NCBI GenBank assembly: GCA_036172665.1 | Contig: CM069875.1 | Coordinates: 11,922,001 to 11,986,000 of the forward strand | Length of the DNA stretch: 64,000 nt | Direction of reading: 5' to 3' | Source of the DNA: Prosopocoilus inquinatus | Taxonomy: Eukaryota; Arthropoda; Insecta; Coleoptera; Lucanidae | Part shown: positions 10,653 through 21,736 of the stretch, piece by piece | How positions within the stretch are numbered: position 1 is the stretch's first letter | Layout of the letters: each line of letters opens with the position of its first letter | Notes under the pieces: model-generated | Told to the model about the DNA's origin: nothing | The model's input: only the letters and a program-made list of their open reading frames with translations | Databases searched by the model: none | Made by a program: the position numbers and the translations under genes

Positions 10653-12301
10653 TACTGGGTGTATCAGAAATACGTGTGTTGATTTTAACACAGAGTGCAG
10701 TTAGCTAAGTGAAATATTTTTTCTATTTGACTTTTTTTTATTTAACGCTTTCTAAATTGATTTAAAATTAAGAACATGTTACATACTAAAATCTATACCC
10801 GCCTGTGGTTAAGAGAGGAAAATTTCTGTTGTGATAGAAACGAAAAAGTCAAATAAAAACGTCAATCGTTGTAATGCCACATTTATGAAAATTTAACAGA
10901 AATTGCATTTATAACGTGCTGGGTTTTGAGTAAGTCTTAAACACAACGAATAACAGTAATTCTAACAATATTTTAAAAGAGTGCAAATCTTTTTATTACA
11001 GTAAGTGTTCAAAATGGCCAGCATTACTGTTTAAACAACATTGTAAACGTCTAATAAGAGTATCTTTTACTCGCTCAAGCATTGGTTGATTATTCCTTAT
11101 TACCGTGGCAGCGTTTTCAGTGCGGTTCAATAGTTTCAATTGGGACTGCATATACTAGTTGCTTCATGTAGCCCCACAGAGAAAAATCGCACGGGTTAAG
11201 ATCGGGCGACCTGGCGGGCCACAAAATTGGACCGTGAGTTGGAATCCACCGTTCCTGAAAATTATTGTTCAACCAATCTCTAACTACCTAGGGAGCACCA
11301 TCCTGCAAATACCACAAATTTGCTCTAGTTACTAAAGGCACATCCTCTAGCAAATTAAAAAGAACTTCTCTTAAAAAATGTAAATATCCTTCACCATTGA
11401 GACGAGGTGGTAAAACATGGGGTCCAATTAGTTGACAATTTAAAATACCAGCCCACACGTTTACAGAAAATTCTTGCTGAAAATTATGCACTCTTATGGC
11501 ATGCGGGTTTTCATCAGCCCATACATGAGTACTGTGAACATTAAATATTCCTTCTCTAGTAAATCCTGTTTCGTCAGTTGTCAGCAAATAATTTAAAAAA
11601 TTTGGTTGCCTATTAATTTTTTCAACCATCCATTGGCAAAATGTGCGTCTACGAGCATGATCGCCAGGTTGTAAAAACTGAACACGTTGCACATGGTATG
11701 GATATAACTGCTGGACTTTTAAAATTCGCCAAACTGACGAATGCGATATGCCATACTGAAGTGCGAGTCTCCGGGTATTTGTACCAGGTCGAGTTGCAAT
11801 AGCATCCAAAATGTTCTCCTCAACATTCAGTACACGACGAGGGCGAGGTCTGCCCCGATTTTGGGCTTGGGGTTTAAATGAACCATGATCCCGGAGATGT
11901 TGTGCAGTTGACTGAAATGTGTGCCTGTTAGGCAAAATGCGATTAGGGAAATGAATCGCATACAATCTACGTGTCTCTACAGCATTTCCATCAGCTTTAC
12001 CATACATCATGACGATGTCCGTTAACTCTTGATTAGAAAAATCGTGCATATTTAAGAATGACAACTATCTTGACACTTAATTGATCCAATTGTAAACGCT
12101 ACAACAGTGGTGAAAGTTACCATGGTTTTTCGAAACCAGTTCCAGTTCAAACACCAAACGACTCGATTGTTCAAAAATAGGGGTAAAAAAATTATGAAAA
12201 AAAATTACGATTTTTTCAAAATGCCATAATAAAAAATTGTTCAACGTGGCGAGATCTCCTATGGTTTAAAATTAACACACGTATTTCTGTTACACGCAGT
12301 A
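10653..12301 (-). mobile_element. Tc1/mariner-superfamily transposon, 1649 bp
   Basis: TA dinucleotides (10,651-10,652 and 12,302-12,303) flank inverted ends TACTGGGTGTATCAGAAATA and TACTGCGTGTAACAGAAATA, about 38 bp in all. The interior is one transposase pseudogene on the minus strand. Ends and TA duplication are well preserved while the gene is broken, so the copy could only move if supplied with transposase. Confidence 0.9.
10996..12064 (-). pseudogene. Tc1-like (DDE) transposase, broken
   Basis: This would cut and paste the surrounding transposon. The first 258 codons (12,064-11,291) are open: an N-terminal helix-turn-helix region, a basic GRPRPRR linker (about residues 71-77), a second helix-turn-helix (SHSSVWRIL, about 108-116), the first catalytic Asp in TTDETGF, and the second in YLQDGAP. 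An in-frame TAG follows, where the usual His and a few neighbours appear to be deleted. The same frame then continues VVRDWLNNNFQERW and reaches the third Asp in SPDLNPCDF. A frameshift near PIETIE precedes a good C-terminus (AGHFEHLL then stop at 10,996). One stop, one small deletion and one frameshift make it non-functional. Family assignment is firm; the exact subfamily is not. Confidence 0.88.
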
Positions 12302-12303
12302 TA

Positions 12304-13247
12304 ATGGGGTTTAAACAATAATATAAATTAACTCAGTTGACAGACGTAACAAAAATTTGGATCCAATGTGTGGAATTGTTTAAAAAACAATGCAATATTT
12401 AATTACATATTTGATGGAAGTCTAACCGCCGTCCGTTATATAAAAATATCAAAAAACCAACTTGAACCATTTTTGGATATCATGCCGCTGGACAGTGGTA
12501 TATAAACCTCAATAAACTGGCTAAAACGTATTTACGCCAAGACAAAAATATATTTGCAAAGTTGAGCCGTAACTTTTCTCTTATTCACTAAAGCTTTTTA
12601 GAAATTGGCTATCTTTGGCAATAATTATTTTAAAGTGTTATTTAAGCTTACACATTCGTTTAAGTAGTATTAAAAAAATTAAGTGCATAAATCTGCATTT
12701 TTATTAGAAAAGTACAATTTTCCGATGCAGCACAGAAAACCTATGGAACACTTTATTACCTACGGCGTCCTAATATAATCATTCGAAAAAAGAATTTTCT
12801 GTTTTGTCTACTGCAAAAATGTAATCAAGTGAAATTAAAGATCATCAAATTCAAACAATAACGGAAAAAATGTAGATTTTTTGTAATACTTTGAAGGAAA
12901 AATGGTTGTCATGTCCCAAAGTATATCAGTTTACTTATTTGTAATTTAAGACATTTTGATTTTTCTTAGTTAATTTGTAAAAATATTAAATAATCAGATT
13001 TCAAGTTGTTTCTAGACATGTAGTTTCAAATGGTTTGAGACGGTGTAAGTAAATCATTCCCATTTGTTTTCATAGGTAATTGGAATTATTTAACTAAAGC
13101 GAAAACAATAATAAAAATATTTTACAGCGCGTTTCTGCAAGTTGATTATGGAGAAGTGATTATAACTCACAAGTTATCAATCTTAAGATGGTAAAATATA
13201 GTAATGTTGGAAAGCTCGTAGAAAAGGCTATACAAATAGGCTATATA
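12304..13247. other. AT-rich DNA, nothing recognised
   Basis: No coding resemblance, tandem repeat or terminal inverted repeat was seen between the two Tc1-like elements. Confidence 0.5.
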
Positions 13248-13789
13248 TACAGGCTGTCCCATTTGAAAAAAATGACTAATTCTTGCATTATGCGAGTTGA
13301 AGTGTATTGTTTGTTACTAGTCGCTAGATTTGTAAAATGTTGAATACATATTGTAAAAGTAGAGAGGTTTAGAAATATTTTAGTCGTCGCATTATTAAAA
13401 CTGATGAATTTGACAGCCGATCAAATATGACCCATTTTTTGCATAAAATTAAAAATAACTCGGTTCAAGGGCTAACCGAAACTGTAATAAAATGTATAGT
13501 ATTTCACTGAAAAAATAAATGTTAGTTTCGTAACTTATTAAATGAACAACGTGTACATTTGAAAATAATGTTAAATTACGTGGAATGAAAACTTACACAA
13601 CTTTTGTTAAAACATTTTCTTGATACAATGAATTTAAAGAGGCTTTTTCGCTCTTTTCCAAAGGTTTGGGACACACTGTATATTTTTTTTGTGGGAATAA
13701 GATATTTCATTATTTTTGAATATGGCTTTATGTATTAGTTTTGTTTCAGTGTATATTTCCCATGTTGATAATTTTGGCCGCTGTTTCGA

Positions 13790-14045
13790 TCTACTTATAT
13801 CACTGTGCACTGGATCAGAGATCTGTTTTGTTTCCAAGACGGAGTATCAGCGCACAATGCCTTAAATTAGAGATTATCTAAATCAAAAATTTCTTTTTGA
13901 GTGGTTAGGAACTTTCGGACCAATAAAGTAGCCATCAAGGTATCCTGACTTGTCGCCCTTAGATTATTTCCTTTGAGGATATTTGAAACATAAAATTTAT
14001 AAAAAAAATTATGGTACTATGGCTGCACTTAGAGATAATGTTTAA
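13790..14045 (+). pseudogene. Tc1-like transposase fragment (second and third catalytic motifs)
   Basis: In one frame the plus strand reads FQDGVSAHNAL, matching the second catalytic motif (usually QDGAPAH). After a frameshift it reads DYLNQKFLFEWLGTFGPIK, a stop in place of Trp, then PSRYPDLSPLDYFL and GYLKHKIY, containing the third catalytic Asp. This matches the C-terminal half of the same broad family as the 10,996-12,064 pseudogene. It has at least two stops and one frameshift; the N-terminal half is not recognisable. Confidence 0.7.
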
Positions 14046-14157
14046 CATACATTTAAACCTTTCCAAATTTCTAATACCTAATCTTCAGTAAGTAAAAGAT
14101 GTCTTTCTTGTTTAACACAAAATGGTGGTCATATGGAGGATCTTTATTAATATTTTT

Positions 14158-14310
14158 AGACAGATAAAACAGCGACACCCTATGATCGCTTTTTGACCTG
14201 ACATTGCAATAGGATAGACAAACTGAAGCGGATTTGCTCCTAATAAGTCCCCCATGCAAGGCGTCCATGCTTGCTGTCAAAGCATTATGAAAGCTTTTTG
14301 CAACAAAATT
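14158..14310 (-). repeat. fragment of the 312-bp hammerhead repeat
   Basis: The words AACAGCGACACCCTATGATCG, CCTGACATTGCAATAGGATA and AGTCCCCCATGCAAGGCG match the body of the 312-bp repeats at 40 and 50 kb. The ribozyme portion is absent. Confidence 0.85.
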
Positions 14311-15076
14311 TTTTAATATTTTTATAGTTTTGTTTACTGCTTTTAGTTGGTTTCTTTTGCTTCTATTATATTTTTTTTCGTTGTTTCACTGTTAATAGGT
14401 TAATAGGTATAGATTTAATTCGTTGTGAATTTAGTTGGTTTATATTATTGTTCAAAAAGTTCATATTTAAAATTGGTTATGCTTATGCGTTTATTACTGT
14501 TTAAAATTGTTTCTAGCTCTTTAGTGATAATTCTGTCGGTATACTAATTTATCATTTATTAAAAGACTACAGTTTAATGAATATTTTACTGTTTTACATG
14601 AATTAAGGCCTACTATAATTCGCATAAATGTAGAAAATAGATTAATTTGCTTACAGCTTGCCATTTTCGCAAATAATACCAACCATATTATATATTTTTG
14701 AAAAGCTTGAAAAATACTCTTTTTAACGATGTAAAAGCCAACTATGACTTCCATTAAAAAAAAACAAAGGTTGGGTTGGTATCTCGACTATTATGAACTT
14801 CTCATGTAATTTAATTAAGAAATCATGATCCACGTTAAAAGTCGAATAAAAAGTGTAATTATCATTTTTAAAAACTTTAAAAATAAATAAGTTATTTGCA
14901 TTTGAAGATTTGGTGAATATTTCGTTTTTCGACTGTATCACGAAAACAGCAAATTTTTGATTTAACCATCGAAATTGGCATGAAAAGTTGACCCAATATT
15001 GCTTGCTTAGTTTTTTTCTATTTTTATTATTAACGGAGATACCTATACAATACCATCGAAAATGGGACACCCTGTA

Positions 15077-16089
15077 CAATGCATTCCGAAACTGTATGTT
15101 TTTTTTTTAGCACCATAGCAATTCATTGAAATAATCACTCAGAACCAAATAAAGTATTTGAGAAATATGAACTAATATCCTGTTTTCTTATTCATATTAT
15201 TTTGGCAGACACTTTAATCCCACCAGTATTTCTTAATGTTAGTGTGTTTAAAGAGTCGTTCCCAATAAATTGTATTTCATGTTTGTATTTGTTTTTGAGA
15301 TAGGAAGTTGTAATTTCATATCTAGATATAACTTTTAATTCTGAATGACTTATTTTTATGACCTTTTCCTGTATCTTGTGAGATAAGGACATTTTACTCT
15401 TAAGCGGTATTCATTTCTTAGTGTCCACGCTGTATATAATTCAAGATAAATTTCATCTGACATTTGTCAATTTGATTTTAGGGGTTGCAGAAGTGTTCTG
15501 AGTTCTGACTCAATAAATTTAAATAATTTTTGAAAGACACTGTATGTATCTGTGGTAAACTGACAATTTGAAATATTTGTAAAATCCGAATATAATATTG
15601 TTACAAACATCGGCAACATTCGGCCGCTAACCGCTATCGGCTCGGAGCCATCCTGTCGCTAGCTGCTTCTGTAGAAATAGGCCTGTTAAACGGATTCTAT
15701 GAATTTTACTATACTGTTAGATAAGACTCCAGTGGGGCTTTAAGATAAATGAGATTTCCATTCTAAGGCTCGAAAAGTGGAAAGCCTGTATATCTTCTCG
15801 TAGGTATTACAATTTAAACCTGAAGCAGGGACCCATTACATCTATTTCACTACAAAAGCTTTTTAACTTCTCAAATAAGGAATTATTTTACTGCGATTTT
15901 AATAAACAAAAGGATATACACCGCCGGCACTGACTTAAAAGTTTCGAAACGGGACCTAACAGCCTAGATTGAAATGAATTAGTAATTTCTGAAGTTGTGT
16001 TTCCTTACGATTAAGTTAAGTGGATTTGAACGTACGAAGCAATAAATATTACCAGAGTATCACATTTATGCAACTCTACCGGGGTAAAA
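15077..16089. other. repeat tail and unassigned DNA upstream of the host exon
   Basis: Bases 15,150-15,320 continue the dispersed repeat shared with 8310-8975 and hold the empty site for the Harbinger-type MITE. The remainder to 16,089 shows a GC-richer patch near 15,610-15,670 but no gene. Confidence 0.45.
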
Positions 16090-16396
16090 GAACCCCTGTT
16101 CTATATGGTTGACAAAGAACTGAACTGGGGGAATCGATTACGAGAAGTTGGGAGCCCTGCCTGTCGAGTTGAAGCGAACGCCACCAGGGGCGCGCGTAGT
16201 TCGCGACATCTTAACATTGTATTGACTGGTGTATTGTGTATACTTGTAAATATTGGATTTTCTGTGTGCAAATCGTGTGCTTGCGTGTGTCCGGGTGCTT
16301 TGTGCGCGTAAAGGCGGCCGTTCGTGATGTGATAGGGGCCGCAAAGAAGCCCCCACCATGATTATCACCAGGTGAAGTGAACCCCATGTGTGAGCC
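16090..16396 (+). promoter_or_regulatory. probable 5' UTR / promoter-proximal region of the AUTS2/tay-like gene
   Basis: This CpG-rich stretch directly precedes the coding exon. It has no obvious TATA box close to the start and holds an upstream ATG frame (16,105-16,311, 68 codons) that ends before the main start. An in-frame TGA at 16,391-16,393 fixes the main ATG as the first possible start in this exon. The transcription start cannot be placed from sequence. Confidence 0.45.
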
Positions 16397-16627
16397 ATGG
16401 ACGCCGAGTTGAAACAGCGTAATCGGCGACGGAAAAGGGCCCAGCGGATGGCACAAGCCCAACGCGAGATGACGAAGGATGGCGACAGCGGGGAGGACGA
16501 GTCTCCGGTTAGGGAGAAGCCTCAGAGGCCCCCGAATCGACGAAAAAAATCAAAAGATCCCCTCGTCGAGGAGGACATCGTCGATGGATTCGCCATCCTG
16601 GGTTTCAAATCCTACGAAGACCTAGAG
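16397..16627 (+). CDS. tay: first coding exon of an AUTS2 / tay bridge family protein (partial)
   Basis: The exon encodes 77 residues and ends in phase 0 at a strong donor (GAG then GTAAGC at 16,628). The first 25 residues are basic (QRNRRRKRAQRMAQ), residues 26-40 are acidic and Ser-rich, 41-53 are again basic and Pro-rich (RPPNRRKKSK), and residues 58-77 read EEDIVDGFAILGFKSYEDLE. This last block closely resembles the EEDIIDGFAMTSF-type motif that ends the basic N-terminus of vertebrate AUTS2 and insect tay bridge proteins. Family members are nuclear and, in vertebrates, act with non-canonical PRC1 complexes in transcriptional control. The start is supported by an upstream in-frame stop and a good context (GCCATGG). 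No second exon was recognised to 64,000. The assignment rests on the motif, the residue order and the splice position; the open frame past 16,627 is intron read-through. Confidence 0.68.
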
Positions 16628-17660
16628 GTAAGCCAGAGAACCATTCACAAATAGATTCGATTTCTATTATTACAAAACTGGCATGCGGTTGTTACAAAAC
16701 TGCACCCGGTATCTGTTTACTTGTTACAGTTGATCGGCAACAACTAGGTATGCAAATATCGTCGACACCACGTATAAGTATGGAATGTGATAAATCCGAG
16801 TATTTTTAACTAATGCTTGGTAACAAATTTTAACACGTTAAACGATAATCAAGAATGCAAAGGGATGAATTACAATTGATAGGAAAAGAATATATACAGA
16901 GTCATATCTTGAAATTAACTTTATGTAGATTTTTTTGTTATTTTGTGAAGAAAGTATTTTCACATTCGTTAGTTGTACGTGAAGTCGACAATTTAAACAG
17001 CTTTGGAACTAACAAAAAACAAAACACCTTTGCACTCGAATGTTTGGGTTAGACATTTATTGTTCTTTGTTATTTTATTACAACTTTCTTATTGCGAAAC
17101 ATCAAGGTAAAAGGAAATAAAAATTATATTTTCAGCTTGTTGTATAGTCTTTTCTTTTTCATATTAGTTTTACTGCTACGTCGGAAAAATTCAGCTTTTT
17201 ATATCATTTATCGATCCCGAATTTTTTGTAAAAAATAAAAATTCTAGAAGAGTGGATACCTGTATTGAGTATTGAACATGGGTTTATTAGAATTTTTTTC
17301 TTGTTTTGATTTCTACTGTGCCAAACGGTGTACAAGGTTTTAATTAACACCCTGTAAATATTTTATAATAATTTTCATCGGACAAGATAGTGCTTCGCTT
17401 ATTTTTAATAATACTCCTAATTTTTAATAATGGAAGCTTATCTTTAGTTATTTTAGTCAGCTTTCACTATCTTTACGTAATGTCATTTCGCCCATTGAAT
17501 TATTAATAAATTAAGGAACTCGATCACTTTCTAAGGGCACAGCTACTGCCATCATATGTTTTTGATGCGCGACAGTGGGTAGCTGACCTTGAACAAATCA
17601 GTTGTCAAAAATGACAAAGTGGAATATTTTATGTAAATCAAGACGAAAAATGACAAACAA
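16628..17660 (+). other. start of a long intron, no repeats recognised in this part
   Basis: The donor GTAAGC lies at 16,628. AT-rich sequence follows with no coding resemblance. A shared word TTTTCATCGGACAAGA near 17,378 also occurs inverted near 7343 beside the hammerhead there, which hints at another small fragment of that repeat. Confidence 0.45.
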
Positions 17661-18973
17661 TACACTGCTCCAAGAAATTAACGCACCAAGCAGTAAAATA
17701 TGAAATTTTAATTTTTTTATTTAAAATTCATAGTAACTGGCATTGTGGTTCATTTCCAAACATTTAATTACACTTGCGTTTCACTTGAGGGTGATTACAT
17801 TAAATTTAATCACATGTAGATTCATTAACCATAAAATGTTTAAATATTGGTTTTATTTTAGTGTTTTGTTTTTGTGTTTATTCGTCGCTATGCCACACGA
17901 ATTTCTAAATTTAAGCAAGATTGCTGCGAAGCAGTGGTATTGTTAGAAGGTTGAAGCTATTGTTGAATAGGAGAAAGGCTCGGTGCGTCCCAAACCTCAG
18001 TCTTGAATGGTGCAAAAAAGATGTAGAGAGATTGGTAATTATTCTCAAAGGTCTAAGATAGGCAATCACAGTGTAATAACCCGACTTTAGACCGTTTTTT
18101 GAAACTTTTCGCTTTAAGATAGGGATTCGTTACAAGCACAAGTTTCCAATTTGAACTAAGGGAAGTGCATGGGATTCCAATTAGCATTTAAAGTGTTTTT
18201 TAATGTCATGGAGAAGCTAATTTGGCATATTATGTGCCTGCACAAGGTCCAGCCTTGTCTACAGAACATTGCACAGATCACTTAGAATATTTGATTTAGA
18301 TTTCATGTGATAGACGTATTCGTGTATACCAACGACCAAATGAGGGGTATGCTCACTGTAACATTTAAATACCACATTATTTAGGGGAAGGTTTTTGTTG
18401 TGGTATGAGTAGGAATTTCTTTGATAGCACGCACGGATTTAATTGTGTTAAATATTGGGATTCTTAATGCCTTTCGGTTCACAACGAACATCCTACAAGT
18501 TCATGTCGTGCCATTTGCGCCCTATATCGGATGAATTTTTTTGTTAAAGCAAGATAATATTCGACCCCAACGTGTTCGGAAAATTCAAAAATTTTTTAGA
18601 GGAGATTAAAATCGACGCCACGGTTTATCCAGAAAGAACCTCAGTTCCATTGAGCATATCTGGGACACATTTGGTAGGTGTCTGAAAGCACTCAGAGATT
18701 ATCCGAACCAAGTTAATAACTTGGAAAATATGGAAGGAATGGGAACAAAATGACATAACTTCGCTTATTTTATGTGTGGATCGTCGGTACCAATTTGATA
18801 TTCCAAATGGAGGTGAAATTTCATCACATTGGTTTTTTTTTTACTTGTACAGAATAATTCTAAAACATTTTTTAATTGTTACTAAACTGTTTTAAATAAA
18901 CGTCAATCCCTTCAAGTTTTAAACAAAGGGAACGAAGATTCTTATTTTACTGGATGGTGCGTTAATTTCTTGG

Positions 18974-19112
18974 AAACTTTGGGAAGTATGCCGTACTTGT
19001 GTCATCGTAGAGCCTCTGATGATGGAACAAATCTCTTTCGAAATATAAGGCGTACAACAAAAGAACTAGCCTAATCCTGCCGAATAACCCTGTAATCAAA
19101 ATTTTCAAAATT
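18974..19112 (+). mobile_element. 139-bp insertion with 13-bp target duplication and a hammerhead motif
   Basis: TTAATTTCTTGGA, part of the Tc1 terminal repeat, stands at 18,961-18,973 and again at 19,113-19,125, bracketing 139 bp absent from Tc1 copy 2. A 13-bp direct duplication of the target is what target-primed retrotransposition leaves. The insert contains a hammerhead-like motif, pointing to a truncated Penelope-like element or retrozyme. Confidence 0.65.
19012..19042 (+). ncRNA. hammerhead-like motif inside the 139-bp insertion
   Basis: The core CTGATGA lies at 19,016-19,022 and GAAAT replaces GAAAC, followed by ATA. Helix I is GCCT (19,012-19,015) pairing with AGGC after the ATA triplet. 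Helix II is GGAA/TTTC (one G-U) around CAAATCTC. All core purines are present but helices are short, so this is a likely decayed copy. Confidence 0.45.
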
Positions 19113-19133
19113 TTAATTTCTTGGAGCAGTGTA

Positions 19134-20018
19134 GTTTAAATGTCCATGTTATTGAGACAGTTTATAATTTTATAATAAAGTTAAGCGACAATAAATGAGT
19201 AAATAACTCCAAAATGACAGAATGAAACTGTTTCATTCTGTTATTTTGGAGCACGTTTCTAACTTTAATTCAACTTTGTTTTAAATTGTAAAAAATTACA
19301 AATTTTATTGAAAATTGTTACATTAGTCATCCGGTTGTTGGTTGACATTGTCCAGCTATGTTTTGAACTTTTTAAAAAACCTTGCGGTTTCTATTTTTAA
19401 CTCCGATCACTACGGGTTGTTGTTTTACACACTTTAATCAGAGGCTCTGAGGAAGACATTAAATAAATCCGAAACTGTCAAACTGAATGATTAAAATTGT
19501 TTTTTACCCTAAACCCGATCAAGTCTACTTTCAAAATTTCATGATGTTATTTCAGAACGCCATTTCATTAATTACGTACTCTCTCAACGGGATAAATTAT
19601 TTACCCTGCGTAAAAAGTCAAAAAAGTGCCTTCATATTTTTCTGATGTCTTTAACAAAAATGGATTTAAGAAATTCACCATTTTTTGTTATCACGAAAAG
19701 TATAATAAATAAACCATTTTTGGTTCCATTATTGAACAAGTTATTCCAATAATGTAAATTTTTTTCTCTTTACGTTATTGAATGACATTTCTATAGATAA
19801 CCATTCAATATGCGACAGGGTGTTGGTATAAAAACTTGCTAAGCTTTATTTTTTAAGAAGTGAACAATTTTATGGTATTTATAAATGGTCAGTCAACTGT
19901 TTTCGAGATATTGATGCGCAATCGCAGATAACTTTCAAAATTCCAAAAAGTTAAAATTGTTAACTTGAAGTACATCTATATTTACTTTCTCATCTTAGTT
20001 TTTATAACGATACCATTA
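19134..20018. other. AT-rich DNA, nothing firm
   Basis: No gene or clear transposon ends. A CTGAGGA...GAAAC phrase near 19,447-19,475 lacks helices and is not called a ribozyme. Confidence 0.4.
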
Positions 20019-20020
20019 TA

Positions 20021-20613
20021 CTGGGCGTCTCAAAACCTACGGATGAGATTAAAAGGATAGCCAGGGGAGATAAAATTAAAACCTTTTTCTTAATAAACTT
20101 TTGGTAAAAAATCAATAAGTAAAAAGTTACAAGAGCTTAAAGTGAAATTAATTAACAAGCAAAAGTTATTCCCTGAAGTAATATTTTACGTTTTAAATTC
20201 AAATTTGAGACATTTATGAGTTAACTGAACACTGCTTTACAATAAACAACTATTTTAAAAAATGTAGTCACGTTAAAGTTACGGCTATTTAATTTTTTCT
20301 TTTAATGCCCAAATACGGGTTTACATGTCGTTGTGCACCGCCTACTAATTAAAAACAAAACCGAGAAACAGATTTATCTAGACATTTTATGAATGGTGGT
20401 TTTGATAAATTTAGAGTTTATTTAACAATAAGGTTGCATTTTGTGAAATAATTTCGATTAATTAAGAAGTTATAGGTGTAAATTAAAGAAGTTTAGAAAG
20501 TTAAACTGCTGTAACTTCCTTGTTATTGGGTTTTGGACAAAAGCGAATTAAAAAAAAAAGGTTTATTTTGATGTCTTACGGCTGACATTTCAATCTCCTC
20601 CGTACGTTATGAG
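20021..20613. repeat. Tc1/mariner-type MITE, copy 1 (pairs with 45,946-46,523)
   Basis: It begins TA-CTGGGCGTCTCAAAACCTAC and ends CAATCTCCTCCGTACGTTAT, an inverted match to the start. The whole length aligns with the second copy at 45,946. The right end here has diverged. The minus-strand open frame at 20,651-20,872 lies outside and shows no known domain. Confidence 0.8.
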
Positions 20614-20984
20614 TATGGGTCGGGGAAATATATTTTGCGCGGTTTAAATTCTAGTGAAGCGGGGAATATAAAATATTAGACCGTAGCTTGTAAACAAACG
20701 CGAATGCTGCGGAGATAATTAATGCCACTACAGCAATGGTGTTACTCAGTATAACAAAAAACAAAGCAATATTGCCCCAATAAAAAATTACAATTATCAA
20801 CTCTTCTTGTTTAAATGTGTAAAGATTTTCAGAGTAATTAGTTGACGAATTGTACCCCAACGTCTGCATCAACCGTAAATTATTTTCACCATCCCATTAC
20901 ACAATGTGCCTGTTCGATACATTTTTACGGCGCTACTGAAACGATGGCGTATACTTATTCAAGAGTACTTATTCAGAGTTTTAT

Positions 20985-21730
20985 AAATTGTAAACACAAC
21001 TCAACATTACTGGTGAAATGATAGTAATTATTATAATTAACAATTACATCTCAAGTTGCCACCATTTAAGTACGATGTAAGTCAAAAATCTGTACAGAGA
21101 ATTTTAAAACGATAAAAATGTCATCCCTATAAAACTCACAGAAGATGATTCAGATCGTAGAGTTGAATTTTGTGAGCAGATATCGGGGCGGACACTCTTA
21201 AGGAATTTTATTTCGAGGATTAGTGTTTTTTATCTATTTTGTTTTGATTTTTGTTTGAACTATCTTATTTGATTCCACAATTAATTAATAGGGCGGGAAA
21301 GGAACTTCAGGCTAGCACTGTATGTACTATATGCATTTACAGTTACAACTTCTGATCTTCTGATAAGACCCACATTTCAAGAAATTAAACAAAAAGGAAG
21401 GGCACAATTACGTTCATGTATTAAATCTAATAAAATTTTAACTCTTGGAAGTAATTAATTTCACCGTTAAGACTTTTTTTATAACTATTGAGGTGCTATC
21501 CAGAACTCTAAACAGAATCTCGAAATTTTGAAATTGCTGTATCCCCCAGATCCTAGTAAAAGATCCAAACATGAAAAAGCCTTTTTTTGGGTTTAGAGAC
21601 CTAGAAATACTACACTGGTACTTTTTTACCTTTGATTTTAGTACTTCTGCCGTGAAGGATAATCGTGAGTACTCGTAGAGTGCTGCCCAGAACTCTAAGT
21701 AGAACGGAAAAATTTTCGAGGAAAATTTCT
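20985..21730 (+). repeat. dispersed Tc1-like repeat, copy A (inverted copy at 58,430-59,670)
   Basis: Successive blocks match the minus strand of 58,430-59,670, for example ACAACTTCTGATCTTCTGAT and GGTGCTATCCAGAACTCTAA. It includes a transposase relic (21,060-21,235). Copy B holds additional tandem blocks of the CCAGAACTC region. Ends were not defined. Confidence 0.75.
21060..21235 (+). pseudogene. Tc1-like transposase N-terminal fragment
   Basis: The plus strand reads KYDVSQKSVQRILKR, typical of the second helix-turn-helix of this transposase group, then after a frameshift LTEDDSDRRVEFCEQ, matching the well-conserved linker before the catalytic core. No catalytic triad follows. Frame breaks and the abrupt end mark it as a relic. 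Confidence 0.6.
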
Positions 21731-21736
21731 ATTTTG

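Larger units (their letters stand above)
13250..15074 (+). mobile_element. degenerate Tc1-like transposon with nested insertions
   Basis: The left end CAGGCTGTCCCATTTGAAAA next to TA (13,248-13,249) pairs with the right end, whose reverse complement is CAGGGTGTCCCATTTTCG next to TA (15,075-15,076). Inside are transposase remnants on the plus strand and a fragment of the 312-bp hammerhead repeat (about 14,158-14,310). The many frame breaks show great age. Confidence 0.55.
17663..19131 (+). mobile_element. degenerate Tc1 element, copy 1
   Basis: The left end CACTGCTCCAAGAAATTAAC after TA (17,661-17,662) is mirrored by TTAATTTCTTGGAGCAGTG before TA (19,132-19,133). The interior carries a decayed Tc1 transposase on the plus strand: the phrase around 18,250 matches the GPALS-TEH block of copy 2, and near 18,565-18,670 one reads DNIRPQRVRKIQ, then IEHIWDTFGRCLKAL, the C-terminal signature of Tc1 transposases. 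The right terminal repeat is split by a separate 139-bp insertion. Confidence 0.8.

Noticed and set aside
19441..19480. CTGAGGA ... GAAACTGTC as a hammerhead
   Set aside because: The core words are present but neither helix I nor helix II can form.
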